Shown here: positions 28,972 to 38,149 of the stretch, piece after piece
Layout: each line of letters starts with the position of its first letter
Numbering within the stretch: the stretch's first letter is position 1
Assembly: GCF_026013965.1 (NCBI RefSeq)
Contig: NZ_CP110341.1
Span: 2,046,001 to 2,110,000 of the forward strand
DNA from: Brevibacterium sp. JSBI002
GTDB lineage: Bacteria; Actinomycetota; Actinomycetes; Actinomycetales; Brevibacteriaceae
DNA: 64,000 nucleotides
Reading direction: 5' to 3'
Translations under genes and position numbers: made by a program
The notes under the pieces: generated by a model
The model's input: the letters and a program-made list of their open reading frames with translations, nothing else
Databases searched by the model: none
What the model was told of the DNA's origin: nothing

Positions 28972-30774
28972 ATGACCGATGTGTCCGCAAACGACGAAAC
29001 CACTCCGAGATTCTCCGAACTGGGACTCCACCCGCTCGTGCTCAAGGCCGTAGAGGCGCAGGGCTACGAGATCCCCACCCCCATCCAGGCCGAGACGATC
29101 CCGACCCTCCTGTCGGGCCGAGACGTCATCGGTCTCGCCCAGACCGGAACCGGCAAGACCGCGGCTTTCGCCCTGCCGGCCCTGTCCGACCTCGCCGAGG
29201 CGGGGCGCGCCGACGACGGTCCGTTCGCTCTCGTACTCACCCCCACCCGCGAACTCGCGATCCAGGTCGCTGAGGCGTTCACCTCCTACGCCACGGAGCT
29301 GTCCGACTTCTCCGTGCTCCCGATCTACGGCGGTCAGGCCTATGGCCCGCAGCTGGCCGGTCTGCGCCGTGGTGCGCAGGTCGTCGTCGGCACCCCCGGT
29401 CGTGTCATCGATCACCTCAAGAAGGGATCGCTCAAGCTCGGCAGCCTCAAGCACCTCATCCTCGATGAGGCCGACGAGATGCTCAAGATGGGCTTCGCCG
29501 AAGACATCGAAGAGATCTTCAGCCAGGTCGGTCCCGACCGTCAGGTCGCACTGTTCTCGGCCACCATGCCGTCCTCGATCCACCGGATCACCGGCAAGTA
29601 CCTGGACGACCCGAAGGAAGTCCGGATCGCTGCGAAGTCGCAGACCGGTGCGAACATCCGTCAGCGCTACTTCATGGTTCAGCACTCGCACAAGCTCGAT
29701 GCGCTGACCCGGATCCTCGAGGTCGAGGAGTACGAGGGCATCATCATGTTCGTGCGCACCAAACAGGCCACCGAGGAGCTGGCCGAGAAGCTGCGCGCCC
29801 GCGGGTTCAAGACCGCCGCGATCAACGGCGACATCCCGCAGCAGGCACGTGAGCGCACGATCGACATGCTGCGCGAAGGCAAGATCGACATCCTCGTCGC
29901 CACTGATGTGGCCGCCCGCGGTCTCGACGTCGAGCGCATCACGCTCGTCGTCAACTACGACATCCCGCACGACACCGAGTCCTACGTCCACCGCATCGGC
30001 CGCACCGGTCGTGCCGGACGCTCCGGTGAAGCGATCCTCTTCGTCACTCCGCGCGAGCAGCGCATGCTCGGCTCGATCGAGCGCGCCACGAAGCAGAAGG
30101 TCGAACCGCTGACCCTGCCCAGCGTCGAAGAGCTGACGAACACTCGCGTCGAGAAGTTCACGAAGCGCATCGACGATGTGCTCGCGCAGACCGAACTCTC
30201 CGAACTCACCGACGTCATCGAGGCGTACTCTCTCTCCCGTGATGTGCCGGCGTCGAACATCGCCGCTGCACTGGCCTCCCTCGTCCTCGAGTCGAACACC
30301 CTCAAGGCCGAGCCGATGCCCGAACCGGCACGCCGTCAGGGCCGTGACCGTGACCGCGACGGTGGTCGTGACGGAGGCCGTCCGGGCCGTGGCGGACGTG
30401 CCCGTGACGAGAACATGACGACCTACCGTCTGGCTCTCGGCCGCAACGAGCGCCTGCAGCCGGGCGCCGTGGTCGGTGCGATCGCGAACGAAGGTGGAAT
30501 CACCTCGAAGCAGATCGGCCATATCGACATCCGTTCGAACCACACGCTCGTCGACCTGCCCAAGGACCTCGACCCGTCGGTGCTGCGCAAGCTCTCCCAC
30601 ACCGAGATCCAGGGCCGTCCCATCGACATCCGTCCGGATTCCGGTCGCCCGGGACGCCCGTTCAAGAAGCGCAACTTCGACAAGCAGCCCGGTGACGGCC
30701 GCAACTTCCGGAACGATCGCCGAGGCGGCAAGAAGTTCGGCGGACGCGGCGACCGCTCCCGCGACCACTACTGA
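28972..30774 (+). CDS. DEAD-box ATP-dependent RNA helicase (CsdA/DeaD type)
   Basis: Cytoplasmic RNA helicase for ribosome assembly, cold adaptation and RNA turnover. 600 residues. Motifs in order: Q motif around PTPIQAETIP, I AQTGTGKTAAF, II LDEADEML, III FSATMP, V ATDVAARGLD, VI YVHRIGRTGRAGR. After the helicase core come an Arg/Gly/Asp-rich linker (RDRDRDGGRDGGRPGRGGRARD), a DbpA-type RNA-binding domain (MTTYRLALGRNERLQPG ... VDLPKDL) and a basic Gly/Arg tail, the arrangement of DeaD/CsdA. ATG 28972 follows GAGAGA. A strong hairpin ends the unit. Confidence 0.95.
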   Translation: MTDVSANDETTPRFSELGLHPLVLKAVEAQGYEIPTPIQAETIPTLLSGRDVIGLAQTGTGKTAAFALPALSDLAEAGRADDGPFALVLTPTRELAIQVAEAFTSYATELSDFSVLPIYGGQAYGPQLAGLRRGAQVVVGTPGRVIDHLKKGSLKLGSLKHLILDEADEMLKMGFAEDIEEIFSQVGPDRQVALFSATMPSSIHRITGKYLDDPKEVRIAAKSQTGANIRQRYFMVQHSHKLDALTRILEVEEYEGIIMFVRTKQATEELAEKLRARGFKTAAINGDIPQQARERTIDMLREGKIDILVATDVAARGLDVERITLVVNYDIPHDTESYVHRIGRTGRAGRSGEAILFVTPREQRMLGSIERATKQKVEPLTLPSVEELTNTRVEKFTKRIDDVLAQTELSELTDVIEAYSLSRDVPASNIAAALASLVLESNTLKAEPMPEPARRQGRDRDRDGGRDGGRPGRGGRARDENMTTYRLALGRNERLQPGAVVGAIANEGGITSKQIGHIDIRSNHTLVDLPKDLDPSVLRKLSHTEIQGRPIDIRPDSGRPGRPFKKRNFDKQPGDGRNFRNDRRGGKKFGGRGDRSRDHY

Positions 30775-30845
30775 ACCGATCGCGTCATGACCGTGACTCC
30801 CCCGGAGTCGCGAGAACGGTGACGCGCGGATCCGGCCGAAACCAT

Positions 30846-30884
30846 GACGAGGGCCCCGCAGCAAGATGCTGCGGGGCCCTCGTC
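30846..30884. terminator. Bidirectional terminator between helicase and uppS
   Basis: A perfect 17-bp stem (30846-30862 with 30868-30884, core GGGCCCCGCAGC / GCTGCGGGGCCC) with an AAGAT loop, lying between the convergent helicase and uppS genes. The stem is very stable and symmetric, able to serve both strands. Confidence 0.88.
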
Positions 30885-30957
30885 GTCAGCAGAGTGGAAC
30901 GGGCCGGCCGAGCCTCAGAAGCCCGTGGAAGCTGCGACTCAGTCCTCAGCCTTCGCG

Positions 30958-31734
30958 TCAGGCAGAGGGCGTGTCCACGGCGCCGCCGAAGCGACGGTCA
31001 CGGCGGGCGTACTCTTCGATCGCCGCCCACAGGGTGCGTCGGTCGACGTCGGGCCACAGCACATCCTGGAAGACCATCTCGGCGTAGGCGGACTGCCAGA
31101 GCAGGAAGTTCGAGGTCCGCTGCTCCCCCGACGATCGCATGAACAGATCGACGTCGGGCACGATGGGTGCGTAGAGGCGGGAGCGGACGGTCTTCTCCGA
31201 GACCTTGCCGGGCTTGAGCTTCCCTTCGGCCACCTCGGCGGTGATCTCATTGATCGCGTCGACGATCTCGGACCGTCCGCCGTAGTTGACGCAGAACTGG
31301 AGCACCAGGCCCGTGTTGCGCTTCGTCATCTCGGCGGCGGTCTCGAGCTCGTCGATGACCGAACGCCACAGGCGACCGCGCCGCCCGGACCACACGATGC
31401 GCACGCCGAGTGCGTTGAGCTCGTCGCGTCGGCGACGGATGACGTCGCGATTGAAGCCCATGAGGAATCGCACCTCTTCGGGTGAGCGCTTCCAGTTCTC
31501 GGTCGAGAACGCATACGCCGACAGATAGTCCACGCCGATCTCGATCGCGCCGTGGATGACGTCGAGCAGCGACGCCTCACCGGCCTTATGCCCTTCCGTG
31601 CGCGGCAGCCCCCGCTGGTTCGCCCACCGACCGTTGCCGTCCATGACGATCGCGACGTGCCTGGGCACGAACTTCGCGTCGATGCGCGGAGGTGTCACTC
31701 CGCTGGGGTGGGCCGGTGGTGCGGGGTAGCTCAT
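30958..31734 (-). CDS. uppS: Isoprenyl transferase (cis-prenyl diphosphate synthase)
   Basis: Makes the long-chain (undecaprenyl/decaprenyl) diphosphate carrier for peptidoglycan and wall polymers; membrane-associated. 258 residues from ATG 31734. All family signatures are present: [13 protein letters not shown] with the catalytic Asp, [24 protein letters not shown], and the C-terminal [19 protein letters not shown]. The frame extends upstream to 31782, but ATG 31734 overlaps the recO stop by ATGA, with GGAGAG just before it. recO-uppS is a conserved actinobacterial pair. Confidence 0.96.
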   Translation of the reverse strand: MSYPAPPAHPSGVTPPRIDAKFVPRHVAIVMDGNGRWANQRGLPRTEGHKAGEASLLDVIHGAIEIGVDYLSAYAFSTENWKRSPEEVRFLMGFNRDVIRRRRDELNALGVRIVWSGRRGRLWRSVIDELETAAEMTKRNTGLVLQFCVNYGGRSEIVDAINEITAEVAEGKLKPGKVSEKTVRSRLYAPIVPDVDLFMRSSGEQRTSNFLLWQSAYAEMVFQDVLWPDVDRRTLWAAIEEYARRDRRFGGAVDTPSA

Positions 31735-32459
31735 GTGCTCTCCAGAACTCTCAGGGATCGGATATTGCGCTCGAGGTGCCACGAGACCCAGTCCGAGACC
31801 AGCTTCGACCCGTCGATCTGATCGTGCAGGTCTGAGGCCTCGGCCCGCTCCCAGTCACCGGACAGAAGCGCGGCCAGATGTTCGAGCGCATCGGTGTCGG
31901 GCAGCGCCGCCCCCGAGGGACGACAGTTCGTGCACACGGCCCCGCCCAGTGCTGCGGAGAACGCCCGGTGAGGTCCGGGGCTCCCGCACTGGGCGCAGTC
32001 GAGCAGGCTCGGTGCCCACCCGGCCACGGACATCGCGCGCAGCAGGTACGCATCCAGCGACAGCCTCGGCGGGTGTTCGCGATTGCACAGCGAGCGGATC
32101 GCGGACACGAGGAGGAGGAAATGCGTGCGCGACTGGGGCTCGGCTTCGGTGATGCTGCGTGCCGTCTCGGCCATCACCGAGGCGGCCGAATAGACATCGA
32201 AGTCTGTGGCGATTCCGCGGGCGAAGGGTTCGATGAGTTCGACCTGGGTGACGATGTCGAGGCTGCGGCCGACATGGCATTGCAGATCGACGAGCATAAA
32301 GGGTTCGAGGCGGGAGCCGAACCGCGATTTCGTCCGTCGCACCCCCTTCGCGACCGCGCGGATGAGACCATGGCTGCGAGTGAGCACGGTGACGATGCGG
32401 TCGGCTTCGCCGAGCTTGTGCCCGCCGAGCACGATGCCTTCATCACGATAGTTGTGCAC
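31731..32459 (-). CDS. recO: DNA repair protein RecO
   Basis: Mediator of RecA loading in RecF-pathway recombination. About 242 residues. The N-terminal OB fold begins [21 protein letters not shown], matching the family; a zinc-type cluster CAQCG ... CTNCRP follows in the C-terminal half. I use GTG 32459, which gives an N terminus like other RecO proteins; an in-frame TTG at 32477 lies inside the leuA terminator hairpin and would add six residues. It is translationally coupled to uppS. Confidence 0.93.
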   Translation of the reverse strand: MHNYRDEGIVLGGHKLGEADRIVTVLTRSHGLIRAVAKGVRRTKSRFGSRLEPFMLVDLQCHVGRSLDIVTQVELIEPFARGIATDFDVYSAASVMAETARSITEAEPQSRTHFLLLVSAIRSLCNREHPPRLSLDAYLLRAMSVAGWAPSLLDCAQCGSPGPHRAFSAALGGAVCTNCRPSGAALPDTDALEHLAALLSGDWERAEASDLHDQIDGSKLVSDWVSWHLERNIRSLRVLEST

Positions 32460-32475
32460 TGGCCCATTATCGCTC

Positions 32476-32506
32476 AAGCGCGGCGGGGAATCATCCCGCC
32501 GCGCTT
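32476..32506 (-). terminator. Terminator of leuA
   Basis: AAGCGCGGCGGG (32476-32487) and CCCGCCGCGCTT (32495-32506) form a perfect 12-bp stem with a 7-base loop, 32 bases beyond the leuA stop. It lies at the very start of recO, separating the two transcripts. Confidence 0.8.
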
Positions 32507-32537
32507 AGGCGACTGCTGTGAGTTCGACCGCGCAGCT

Positions 32538-34301
32538 TCAGTTCTGGCGGTCGCGAGCGGCTCGGTTGACGGCTGAGACGACGGCCTTGAGCGAGGCTTT
32601 CGTGATGTTCGGGTGCAGTCCGGCGCCCCACACGACGCGGTCCTCGACCGCGAGTTCGACATAGGCGGCAGCGTTGGTGTCAGCGCCGGAGCCGATGGCG
32701 TGCTCGGAGTAGTCCTGGAGTCGCACGTCGACGTCGAACTGGTCGATGAGGATCTTCACCAGCGCGTCGATCGGTCCGTTGCCGCGTCCTTCGTAGGTGC
32801 GTTCCTGACCGTCGACGATGAGGTCGACCTCGATTCGCTCTGCCGATGAGCCGCCACCGTCGACATTGCCCGATTCCGTGCGCAGGCCGACGATCTGGAA
32901 GCGGCCCCATGCTTTCTCTGGGTCTTCGGCGGGCAGGTATTCGTAGTTGAAGATGCGGCGGATCTCCTCGGCAGAGACCTCGCCGCCGGCTTCGGTGTGC
33001 TGCTGCACGGCGCGGGAGAATTCGACCTGCATCCGACGCGGCAGGTCGAGTCCGTACTCGCTCTTGAGCAGGTAGGTCACTCCGCCCTTGCCGGACTGCG
33101 AGTTCACACGGATGATGGCCTCGTAGCTGCGGCCGAGGTCCTTCGGGTCGACCGGCAGGTAGGGCATGTCCCATTCCATGAGGTCGACGGGGGTGCCCTG
33201 GGCGTTCGCCTTCTTCTCACGGTCGGCGAAGGCCTTGTTGATCGCGTCCTGGTGCGAGCCCGAGAACGAGGTGAAGACGAGGTCGCCTCCGTAGGGGTGA
33301 CGTTCGTGCACACCAATCTGGTTGCATTCGGTGACGGTGTGGATGACCTCGTCGATATCGGAGAAGTCGAGCTCCGGGTCGATGCCCTGCGTGTACAGGT
33401 TGAGGGCGACCGTGACGAGATCGAGGTTGCCGGTGCGCTCACCGTTGCCGAACAGGCAGCCTTCGATGCGGTCGGCGCCGGCCATCATTCCCATCTCCGC
33501 AGCGGCCACGCCGGTGCCCCGGTCGTTGTGCGGGTGCAGGGACACGGCCACTTCGTCGCGGTAGGGCATATTGCGGCAGAACCATTCGATTTGGTCCGCG
33601 TAGGTGTTCGGTGTGCCGCGTTCGACCGTGGCAGGCAGGTTGACGACCGTCTCGCGGCCGGCTGCCGGCTGCCACATGTCGAGGACGCTCCCGACAATGT
33701 CGAGGGCGAACTCGGGTTCGGTGTCGACGAAGATCTCCGGCGAATACTGGTAGCCGAAGTCCGCGTCGGACAGCAGAGTCTCGGCGTGCTTCATCACAGC
33801 CTGAGTGCCCTGCAATGCGATATCGCGAGTCTGGTCGAAGCCGTCTCCGTCGAAGCCGAAGACGACCTTGCGGAAGACCGGTGCAGTTGCGTTGTAGAGG
33901 TGCACGGTGGGCATCTTCGCGCCGACGAGGGATTCGACAGTGCGTTCGATGAGGTCCTCACGAGCTTGCGTGAGCACGGAGATCCGGACGTCATCGGGAA
34001 TCGCGTCCTGTTCGATGATCTCGCGGACGAAGTCGAAGTCGACCTGGCTGGCGGCCGGGAACCCGACCTCGATCTCCTTGAAGCCGAGACCCACGAGCAG
34101 ATCGAACATCTTGCGTTTGCGGTCCGGGGTCATCGGATCGATGAGCGCCTGGTTGCCGTCGCGCAGATCGGTGCTCAGCCAGCGAGGTGCCTTGCTGATG
34201 ATCTGGTCGGGCCAGGTGCGATCGCGCATATCCAACGCGATGCGGTCCTGGAACGACTTGTACTTGCCGAACGGCATGGGAGAAGGCTTCTGCAGTTTCA
34301 T
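32538..34301 (-). CDS. leuA: 2-isopropylmalate synthase
   Basis: First committed step of leucine synthesis: condenses acetyl-CoA with 2-oxoisovalerate; cytosolic, feedback inhibited by leucine. 587 residues, the long (type 2) form common in actinobacteria. The catalytic TIM barrel begins RWLSTDLRDGNQALIDPM, with SLHPHNDRGTGVAAAE carrying the metal-binding histidines and GCLFGNGERTGNLD after it. The C-terminal regulatory (leucine-binding) domain contains DGGGSSAERIEVDL. ATG 34301 has AGAGGA three bases upstream. A 9-bp hairpin in the leader (34351-34386) may take part in control, but no leucine-rich leader peptide is visible in the leuA direction. Confidence 0.97.
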   Translation of the reverse strand: MKLQKPSPMPFGKYKSFQDRIALDMRDRTWPDQIISKAPRWLSTDLRDGNQALIDPMTPDRKRKMFDLLVGLGFKEIEVGFPAASQVDFDFVREIIEQDAIPDDVRISVLTQAREDLIERTVESLVGAKMPTVHLYNATAPVFRKVVFGFDGDGFDQTRDIALQGTQAVMKHAETLLSDADFGYQYSPEIFVDTEPEFALDIVGSVLDMWQPAAGRETVVNLPATVERGTPNTYADQIEWFCRNMPYRDEVAVSLHPHNDRGTGVAAAEMGMMAGADRIEGCLFGNGERTGNLDLVTVALNLYTQGIDPELDFSDIDEVIHTVTECNQIGVHERHPYGGDLVFTSFSGSHQDAINKAFADREKKANAQGTPVDLMEWDMPYLPVDPKDLGRSYEAIIRVNSQSGKGGVTYLLKSEYGLDLPRRMQVEFSRAVQQHTEAGGEVSAEEIRRIFNYEYLPAEDPEKAWGRFQIVGLRTESGNVDGGGSSAERIEVDLIVDGQERTYEGRGNGPIDALVKILIDQFDVDVRLQDYSEHAIGSGADTNAAAYVELAVEDRVVWGAGLHPNITKASLKAVVSAVNRAARDRQN

Positions 34302-34407
34302 TGTTCCTCTAACTTAAGTTTCTCAGCGCTTGACCAGCATACGAGGACTCCGCGACGAGCGTGCTGTCCGTTCAGGACTCGTCGCGGCAAGGAAGGAGGA
34401 GGAACCT

Positions 34408-34470
34408 ATGAGCCACACGATTACCGTAGTCCCCCTTCCGCGATCCGTCCGAATCCCGTCCACATCCTAA
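34408..34470 (+). CDS. Candidate 20-residue peptide with strong ribosome-binding site
   Basis: ATG at 34408, stop TAA at 34470. AAGGAGGAGG lies five to six bases upstream, one of the best Shine-Dalgarno matches in the window. The peptide begins MSHTITVVPLPRSV and six of its twenty residues are Ile, Val or Leu. It lies divergently upstream of leuA, with a hairpin (34351-34386) on its 5' side. It could be a leader-type peptide or a chance frame; no downstream plus-strand gene is present for it to regulate. Confidence 0.3.
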   Translation: MSHTITVVPLPRSVRIPSTS

Positions 34471-34494
34471 GATCGCCGAGGCGGCTCCCGGCTC

Positions 34495-35752
34495 CTACTT
34501 GAGGAAGTCGACCGAGGCGCGGCGGACGTTGAATCCGACTCCGGTGTCGTCGGATTTGCAGGTCATGCCCTCTTCGCTGGAGGTGCAGGTCATCCCCGCC
34601 GCGGAGATCGAATCCCCGTAGCCGAGGACGCGTGCCGGGCCGTTGCTCTCGGGGGCCTCGACGCAGGAGAAGCCTGAGCCTTCCTTGTTCGCCACGACGA
34701 TGGAGCCCCAGTCGTCGAGCTTGCAGTCGTCGGGCTTCTCCGGTGGTGAGTACTCGTAGTCCTTGATCACGCAGCGCGCTCGTTCGGAGTCGATGGTGCA
34801 GGTGATATTCCCCGACGGGGATGTGAAGGTCTCTTCGGCGACGGGAGCCTTCGAGCTGCCCGAATCGGACGGCTCGGGATCATCGGTCTGACCGATCGAC
34901 GGTTCGTCCGTGGGCCCGACGGTGGTGGTGTCATCACCCTGGGTGGAGTCCCAGACGATATAGCCGACGATGCCGAGGGCAAGGATGAGCGCGATGGCAG
35001 CGAGCACCCACAGCCACGCGGGGACCTTCTTCGTATCATTTCGCCGACCATAGGGGTCGTGCGGGCCGCCGGGACCGGCAGGACCGCCGGGACCGGCAGG
35101 ACCGCCCGGCGCATAGCCGGCGGCATATCCGGCTGGTGCGGCAGCGTAAGCGGGAACGTGTCCGGCCTGTCCGTATCCGGGCCCGCGGGCGACCGGTGCC
35201 GGGCTGAGCGTGATCGGGTCCCGCCGGCGACTGCACCGGCCCGGCGGGCTGCGGCTGAGATGCTGCGGCCCGACCGGCGGCACCGAACTCTCCGCCCCAC
35301 TGCCCCTGGTGCGGGTGAGGATCTCCCTGATGCGGGTGGGATTCGGGCTGCTGCGAATGCGGATCGGCTCGGTGTGCATCAGCAGGCGCCGGCTGCGAGC
35401 CGGGCAGCGGGTTCCACTGTTTCGGAGCCGAGGGAGCCTCGGCAGCGGCGATATCGTCGGAGTTCACCTTGCGCGGCGCGGCCGGCAGCCCTCCCGTCTG
35501 ATACCCATCGGCGGCGGCCAGTCCGCGCAGCTCTTCGAGGCTGAGCACCTCGGTGGCATCGGTGCCGTCGGATTCGACCATCGACCGCAGCCTCTGCAGT
35601 TCTGCAGGAGTGAGTGCTTGGGTGGAGCCATCAGCGACCGCGGACTCATCCTCGCCGATGAACAACTGGGTTGTGATCGACTCCGGAGACTCCTCGGCCG
35701 GCTTCCGACGCCCGGGGCGCGGAGGATGGTTCGGCACAGGTGGAATGCTCAT
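34495..35752 (-). CDS. DUF6636-like single-pass membrane protein, frameshifted by one base
   Basis: The N-terminal part (from ATG 35752) and C-terminal part are in different frames; dropping one base near 35215-35235 (a GGG on the coding strand) joins them into 418 residues. Order of parts: a cytoplasmic N-terminal segment with SMVESDGTDATEVLSLEEL, a long Pro/Gln/Gly/His-rich low-complexity region, one helix (WLWVLAAIALILALGIVGYIV), a Ser/Thr/Asp linker, and an outside domain with paired cysteines (SPSGNITCTI, ARCVIKDYEY, DDCKLDDWG, GFSCVE, GMTCTS), which resembles DUF6636. Function unknown; an envelope role is inferred. The break is probably a sequencing error. Confidence 0.75.
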
Positions 35753-35812
35753 GGTGTCATTTTCGCATAGTCGCTACCGGCGAGTTCTCATGCTTCGTGA
35801 GATGATGGCCTC

Positions 35813-36655
35813 ATGTCCGATGGAGTCCTCCGGCGCGCGGGAGTGCCCGCGCTTCTCGCCTGCGCTCTGCTGGTGCCCGCCTGCGGGGCCGATGTCGACG
35901 ACGGCACGGACGATCCCTCGGCGGCCGAGTCCGCCGGCTTCGCCGCTCCGGCACAGCAGACGAGCTTCGGTGATTTCGCTGCCCCGACCCAGGACTCCCC
36001 CACCAGCACCGACTCCGATTCGACGGCAACCGATCAGGCCGGCGCCGAGGCGACCGGACCGGTCCACCCCGTCCCTGTCCCCGGTCTGGCGAAGGAGTTC
36101 ACCGACCAGATCCCGGCAGAGACCTCGCAGGTCCTCGTCGCGACCTCGCCGACAGCCGCTTCGGAGAAGTCGAGCCTGAGCTTCTATGAGTTCACGGACA
36201 AGAAATGGAAGAAGCTCAAGACCTTCGACACCCACAACGGCTCCAAAGGATGGCTGAAGGATCGCCGCGAGGGCGATAAGACCACCCCGATCGGAGTGTT
36301 CACACTCAGCGACGCGGGCGGTTTCAAGGCGAACCCGGGCACCGACCTGCCGTACACCCAGGACAATCGTCTGCCCTCCTCGGCGACGGTGGCCTATGGG
36401 GCGGACTACGAATCGGTCTTCGACTACATCATCGCCATCGACTACAACCGCAGACCCGGCACTCCGCCGACGGACAAGACCCGACCGATGGGCTGGGACA
36501 AGGGCGGCGGAATCTGGCTGCACCTCGACCACGGTTCCGGCACGAACGGCTGCGTCACCCTCGACGAGGCGGACCTCAAGTGGATCATGCGCACGATCGA
36601 TCCGGACGCTCACCCGCGCATCGCCATGGGGCCGGCACCCGAAGTCAAGAAATAG
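35813..36655 (+). CDS. Lipoprotein with YkuD-type L,D-transpeptidase-like domain
   Basis: A 280-residue exported protein. The N terminus is a lipoprotein signal with Cys24 in LVPAC, followed by a Ser/Thr/Asp-rich spacer to about residue 90. The catalytic half ends in a YkuD-like signature, WLHLDHGSGTNGCVTL, with the His and the nucleophilic Cys in the usual HxxxxxxxxGC spacing, and has KTTPIGVFTLSDAGG upstream. YkuD enzymes make 3-3 or lipoprotein crosslinks in peptidoglycan; closely related proteins may instead be substrate-binding only. ATG 35813 has a weak ribosome-binding site. Divergent from the DUF6636-like gene. Confidence 0.82.
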   Translation: MSDGVLRRAGVPALLACALLVPACGADVDDGTDDPSAAESAGFAAPAQQTSFGDFAAPTQDSPTSTDSDSTATDQAGAEATGPVHPVPVPGLAKEFTDQIPAETSQVLVATSPTAASEKSSLSFYEFTDKKWKKLKTFDTHNGSKGWLKDRREGDKTTPIGVFTLSDAGGFKANPGTDLPYTQDNRLPSSATVAYGADYESVFDYIIAIDYNRRPGTPPTDKTRPMGWDKGGGIWLHLDHGSGTNGCVTLDEADLKWIMRTIDPDAHPRIAMGPAPEVKK

Positions 36656-36686
36656 CAGAGCCGAAGAAGCAGAAGAGCAGGAACCC

Positions 36687-37325
36687 GTGCGCCGTCTCAT
36701 CCTCTCCCTCGTCCAGTCGATCAACGGATCCTTCGCCGAGAACGGCTGGTCGACCGGGGTGTCCACGGACGCCGACTTCCGGCGCTTCCTCGCCCTGCGA
36801 CGCAGCGCGAATGCGATCATCGTCGACCGCCGCACCGCGCTGAATCCGCAGCTGCCCGTCATCAACGCCGCAGGCAAAACGCTGGAGCACACCCCCGTAC
36901 ACGTGCTCACCGAGTCCGATCCGACGGCCCTGCAGAGCGAGCTCGACGCCCACGGCCTCGACTATCGTGCCCAGCACTTCACAGCAGACACGATCACCGA
37001 GGTGGCTGCCTCACTGCCGACGGCCCCCTCCCCCGAATCGCTGCGGTCCCGCTCCGAAAAGTCATCCACGGGAGGGGGTGAGGCCTGCCCCGGGAACGAC
37101 TCGGCACCACCCGGCGAGGAGGTGCTGCTGTGCGAATCGGGTCCGAACCTCGCTTTCCGGCTGCTCGCGCACTATCCGGACGCCGAACTGCATCTGAGCG
37201 TGAGCCCGCTCTATATCCGCACCCCCGGCAGCCACTTCTCCGAGCTCGAGGCAAAGATCGATCTGCGCCTCATCGATGTGAGCACCGAGGACGACCAGGT
37301 CTTCCTCCGCTACACCCGCGCCTGA
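36687..37325 (+). CDS. RibD C-terminal/dihydrofolate reductase-like protein
   Basis: A 212-residue protein with the small reductase fold shared by the RibD C-terminal domain and DHFR: RRLILSLVQSINGSFAENGWSTG at the start, NAIIVDRRTALNPQLPVIN for the cofactor region, and LLCESGPNLAFRLL near the C terminus (the usual EGGPxL position). A Ser/Pro/Gly-rich insertion occupies residues about 110-135. The frame is open from 36396, but GTG 36687 gives the typical N terminus, with CAGGA upstream. NADPH-dependent reduction of an unknown substrate is inferred. Convergent with the next gene. Confidence 0.72.
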   Translation: MRRLILSLVQSINGSFAENGWSTGVSTDADFRRFLALRRSANAIIVDRRTALNPQLPVINAAGKTLEHTPVHVLTESDPTALQSELDAHGLDYRAQHFTADTITEVAASLPTAPSPESLRSRSEKSSTGGGEACPGNDSAPPGEEVLLCESGPNLAFRLLAHYPDAELHLSVSPLYIRTPGSHFSELEAKIDLRLIDVSTEDDQVFLRYTRA

Positions 37326-37335
37326 GCCGGAGCAG

Positions 37336-38076
37336 TCAGCCAGCAGAGGTCCCAGCGTTCGCGTGGATCTCGGTGCTCACCTCGAAGCGATCGGGTGAGT
37401 CAAGCATCGCGGTGAGGGCATCGGCCACCTCGGCGAGATGGACGGTTTCGACTCCCCCGGACAGGTCATTGCGATCATCGCCGCCGATCGGAGCCATGAT
37501 CCGCAGCTCGCGGAAGGCCACGCTCGTCGATTCCGCTGCGGCGACTTCGATGAGCATCTTCTGCGCGGCGCCGAAGACGCTGATCGCCCCGGACCCGGCC
37601 AGCGCCTCGACGCTGGCGACACCGTTGAGGGCCAGATGGACGAACCGCGTGGAGTCCGGTCCTGCATCCGTTGACCGGCCAGACACCTGACCGGTTGAAC
37701 GCTCAGTTGACGAACCGACTGCCTCCGACCGTTCAGTGGCCAGAGACTGCGAGAGCGCACAGGCCGTGAAGTGCCCGCGCAGATATGAGTCATAGTCCGC
37801 ATCGAACTTCCCCAGCCCCCGGTCGAGCACCGCTTCGTCGATATACCACCCGCCGATGGCGGCGATGACGGCATCGACCGGAGGCCGGCCGGCGGAGGCG
37901 AGCGCCGAGGTGACCGCCTCCGGTTCGTCCACCCAGTCCGGCACGATCAGCGGTTCATACGCCGTCTCCGTTGTCGGGCGTTGGCGCACGATCCCGGTGA
38001 CCGTGTGGTGCGGACTGAGCAGACGGGCGAGACCGGTGCCGACGTGGCCGGAGGCGCCGAGGAGGAGGATGTGCAT
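37336..38076 (-). CDS. NAD(P)-binding Rossmann-fold (SDR-like) protein
   Basis: A 246-residue protein with the N-terminal GASGHVG dinucleotide motif (residues 8-14) of atypical/extended short-chain dehydrogenases. No clear YxxxK pair is seen; the nearest candidate is the FGAAQKMLIEVAA stretch, so activity is uncertain. A low-complexity Ser/Thr/Glu run (residues about 118-138) looks inserted relative to the fold. Ten bases separate its stop from the convergent RibD-like gene. Start ATG 38076 has no clear Shine-Dalgarno sequence. Confidence 0.7.
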   Translation of the reverse strand: MHILLLGASGHVGTGLARLLSPHHTVTGIVRQRPTTETAYEPLIVPDWVDEPEAVTSALASAGRPPVDAVIAAIGGWYIDEAVLDRGLGKFDADYDSYLRGHFTACALSQSLATERSEAVGSSTERSTGQVSGRSTDAGPDSTRFVHLALNGVASVEALAGSGAISVFGAAQKMLIEVAAAESTSVAFRELRIMAPIGGDDRNDLSGGVETVHLAEVADALTAMLDSPDRFEVSTEIHANAGTSAG

Positions 38077-38149
38077 GTGGGCAGTCTATGTCCCTTGCTC
38101 TTCAGGTTCCTCCCTCTTCGGTCCCCGGCCGCCTCCACGGAGGAGAGCG

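Noticed and set aside
34302..34480. Leucine attenuator peptide in the leuA direction
   Set aside because: Minus-strand short frames here contain only isolated leucine codons (for example MLVKR), and no terminator/antiterminator pair could be built convincingly.
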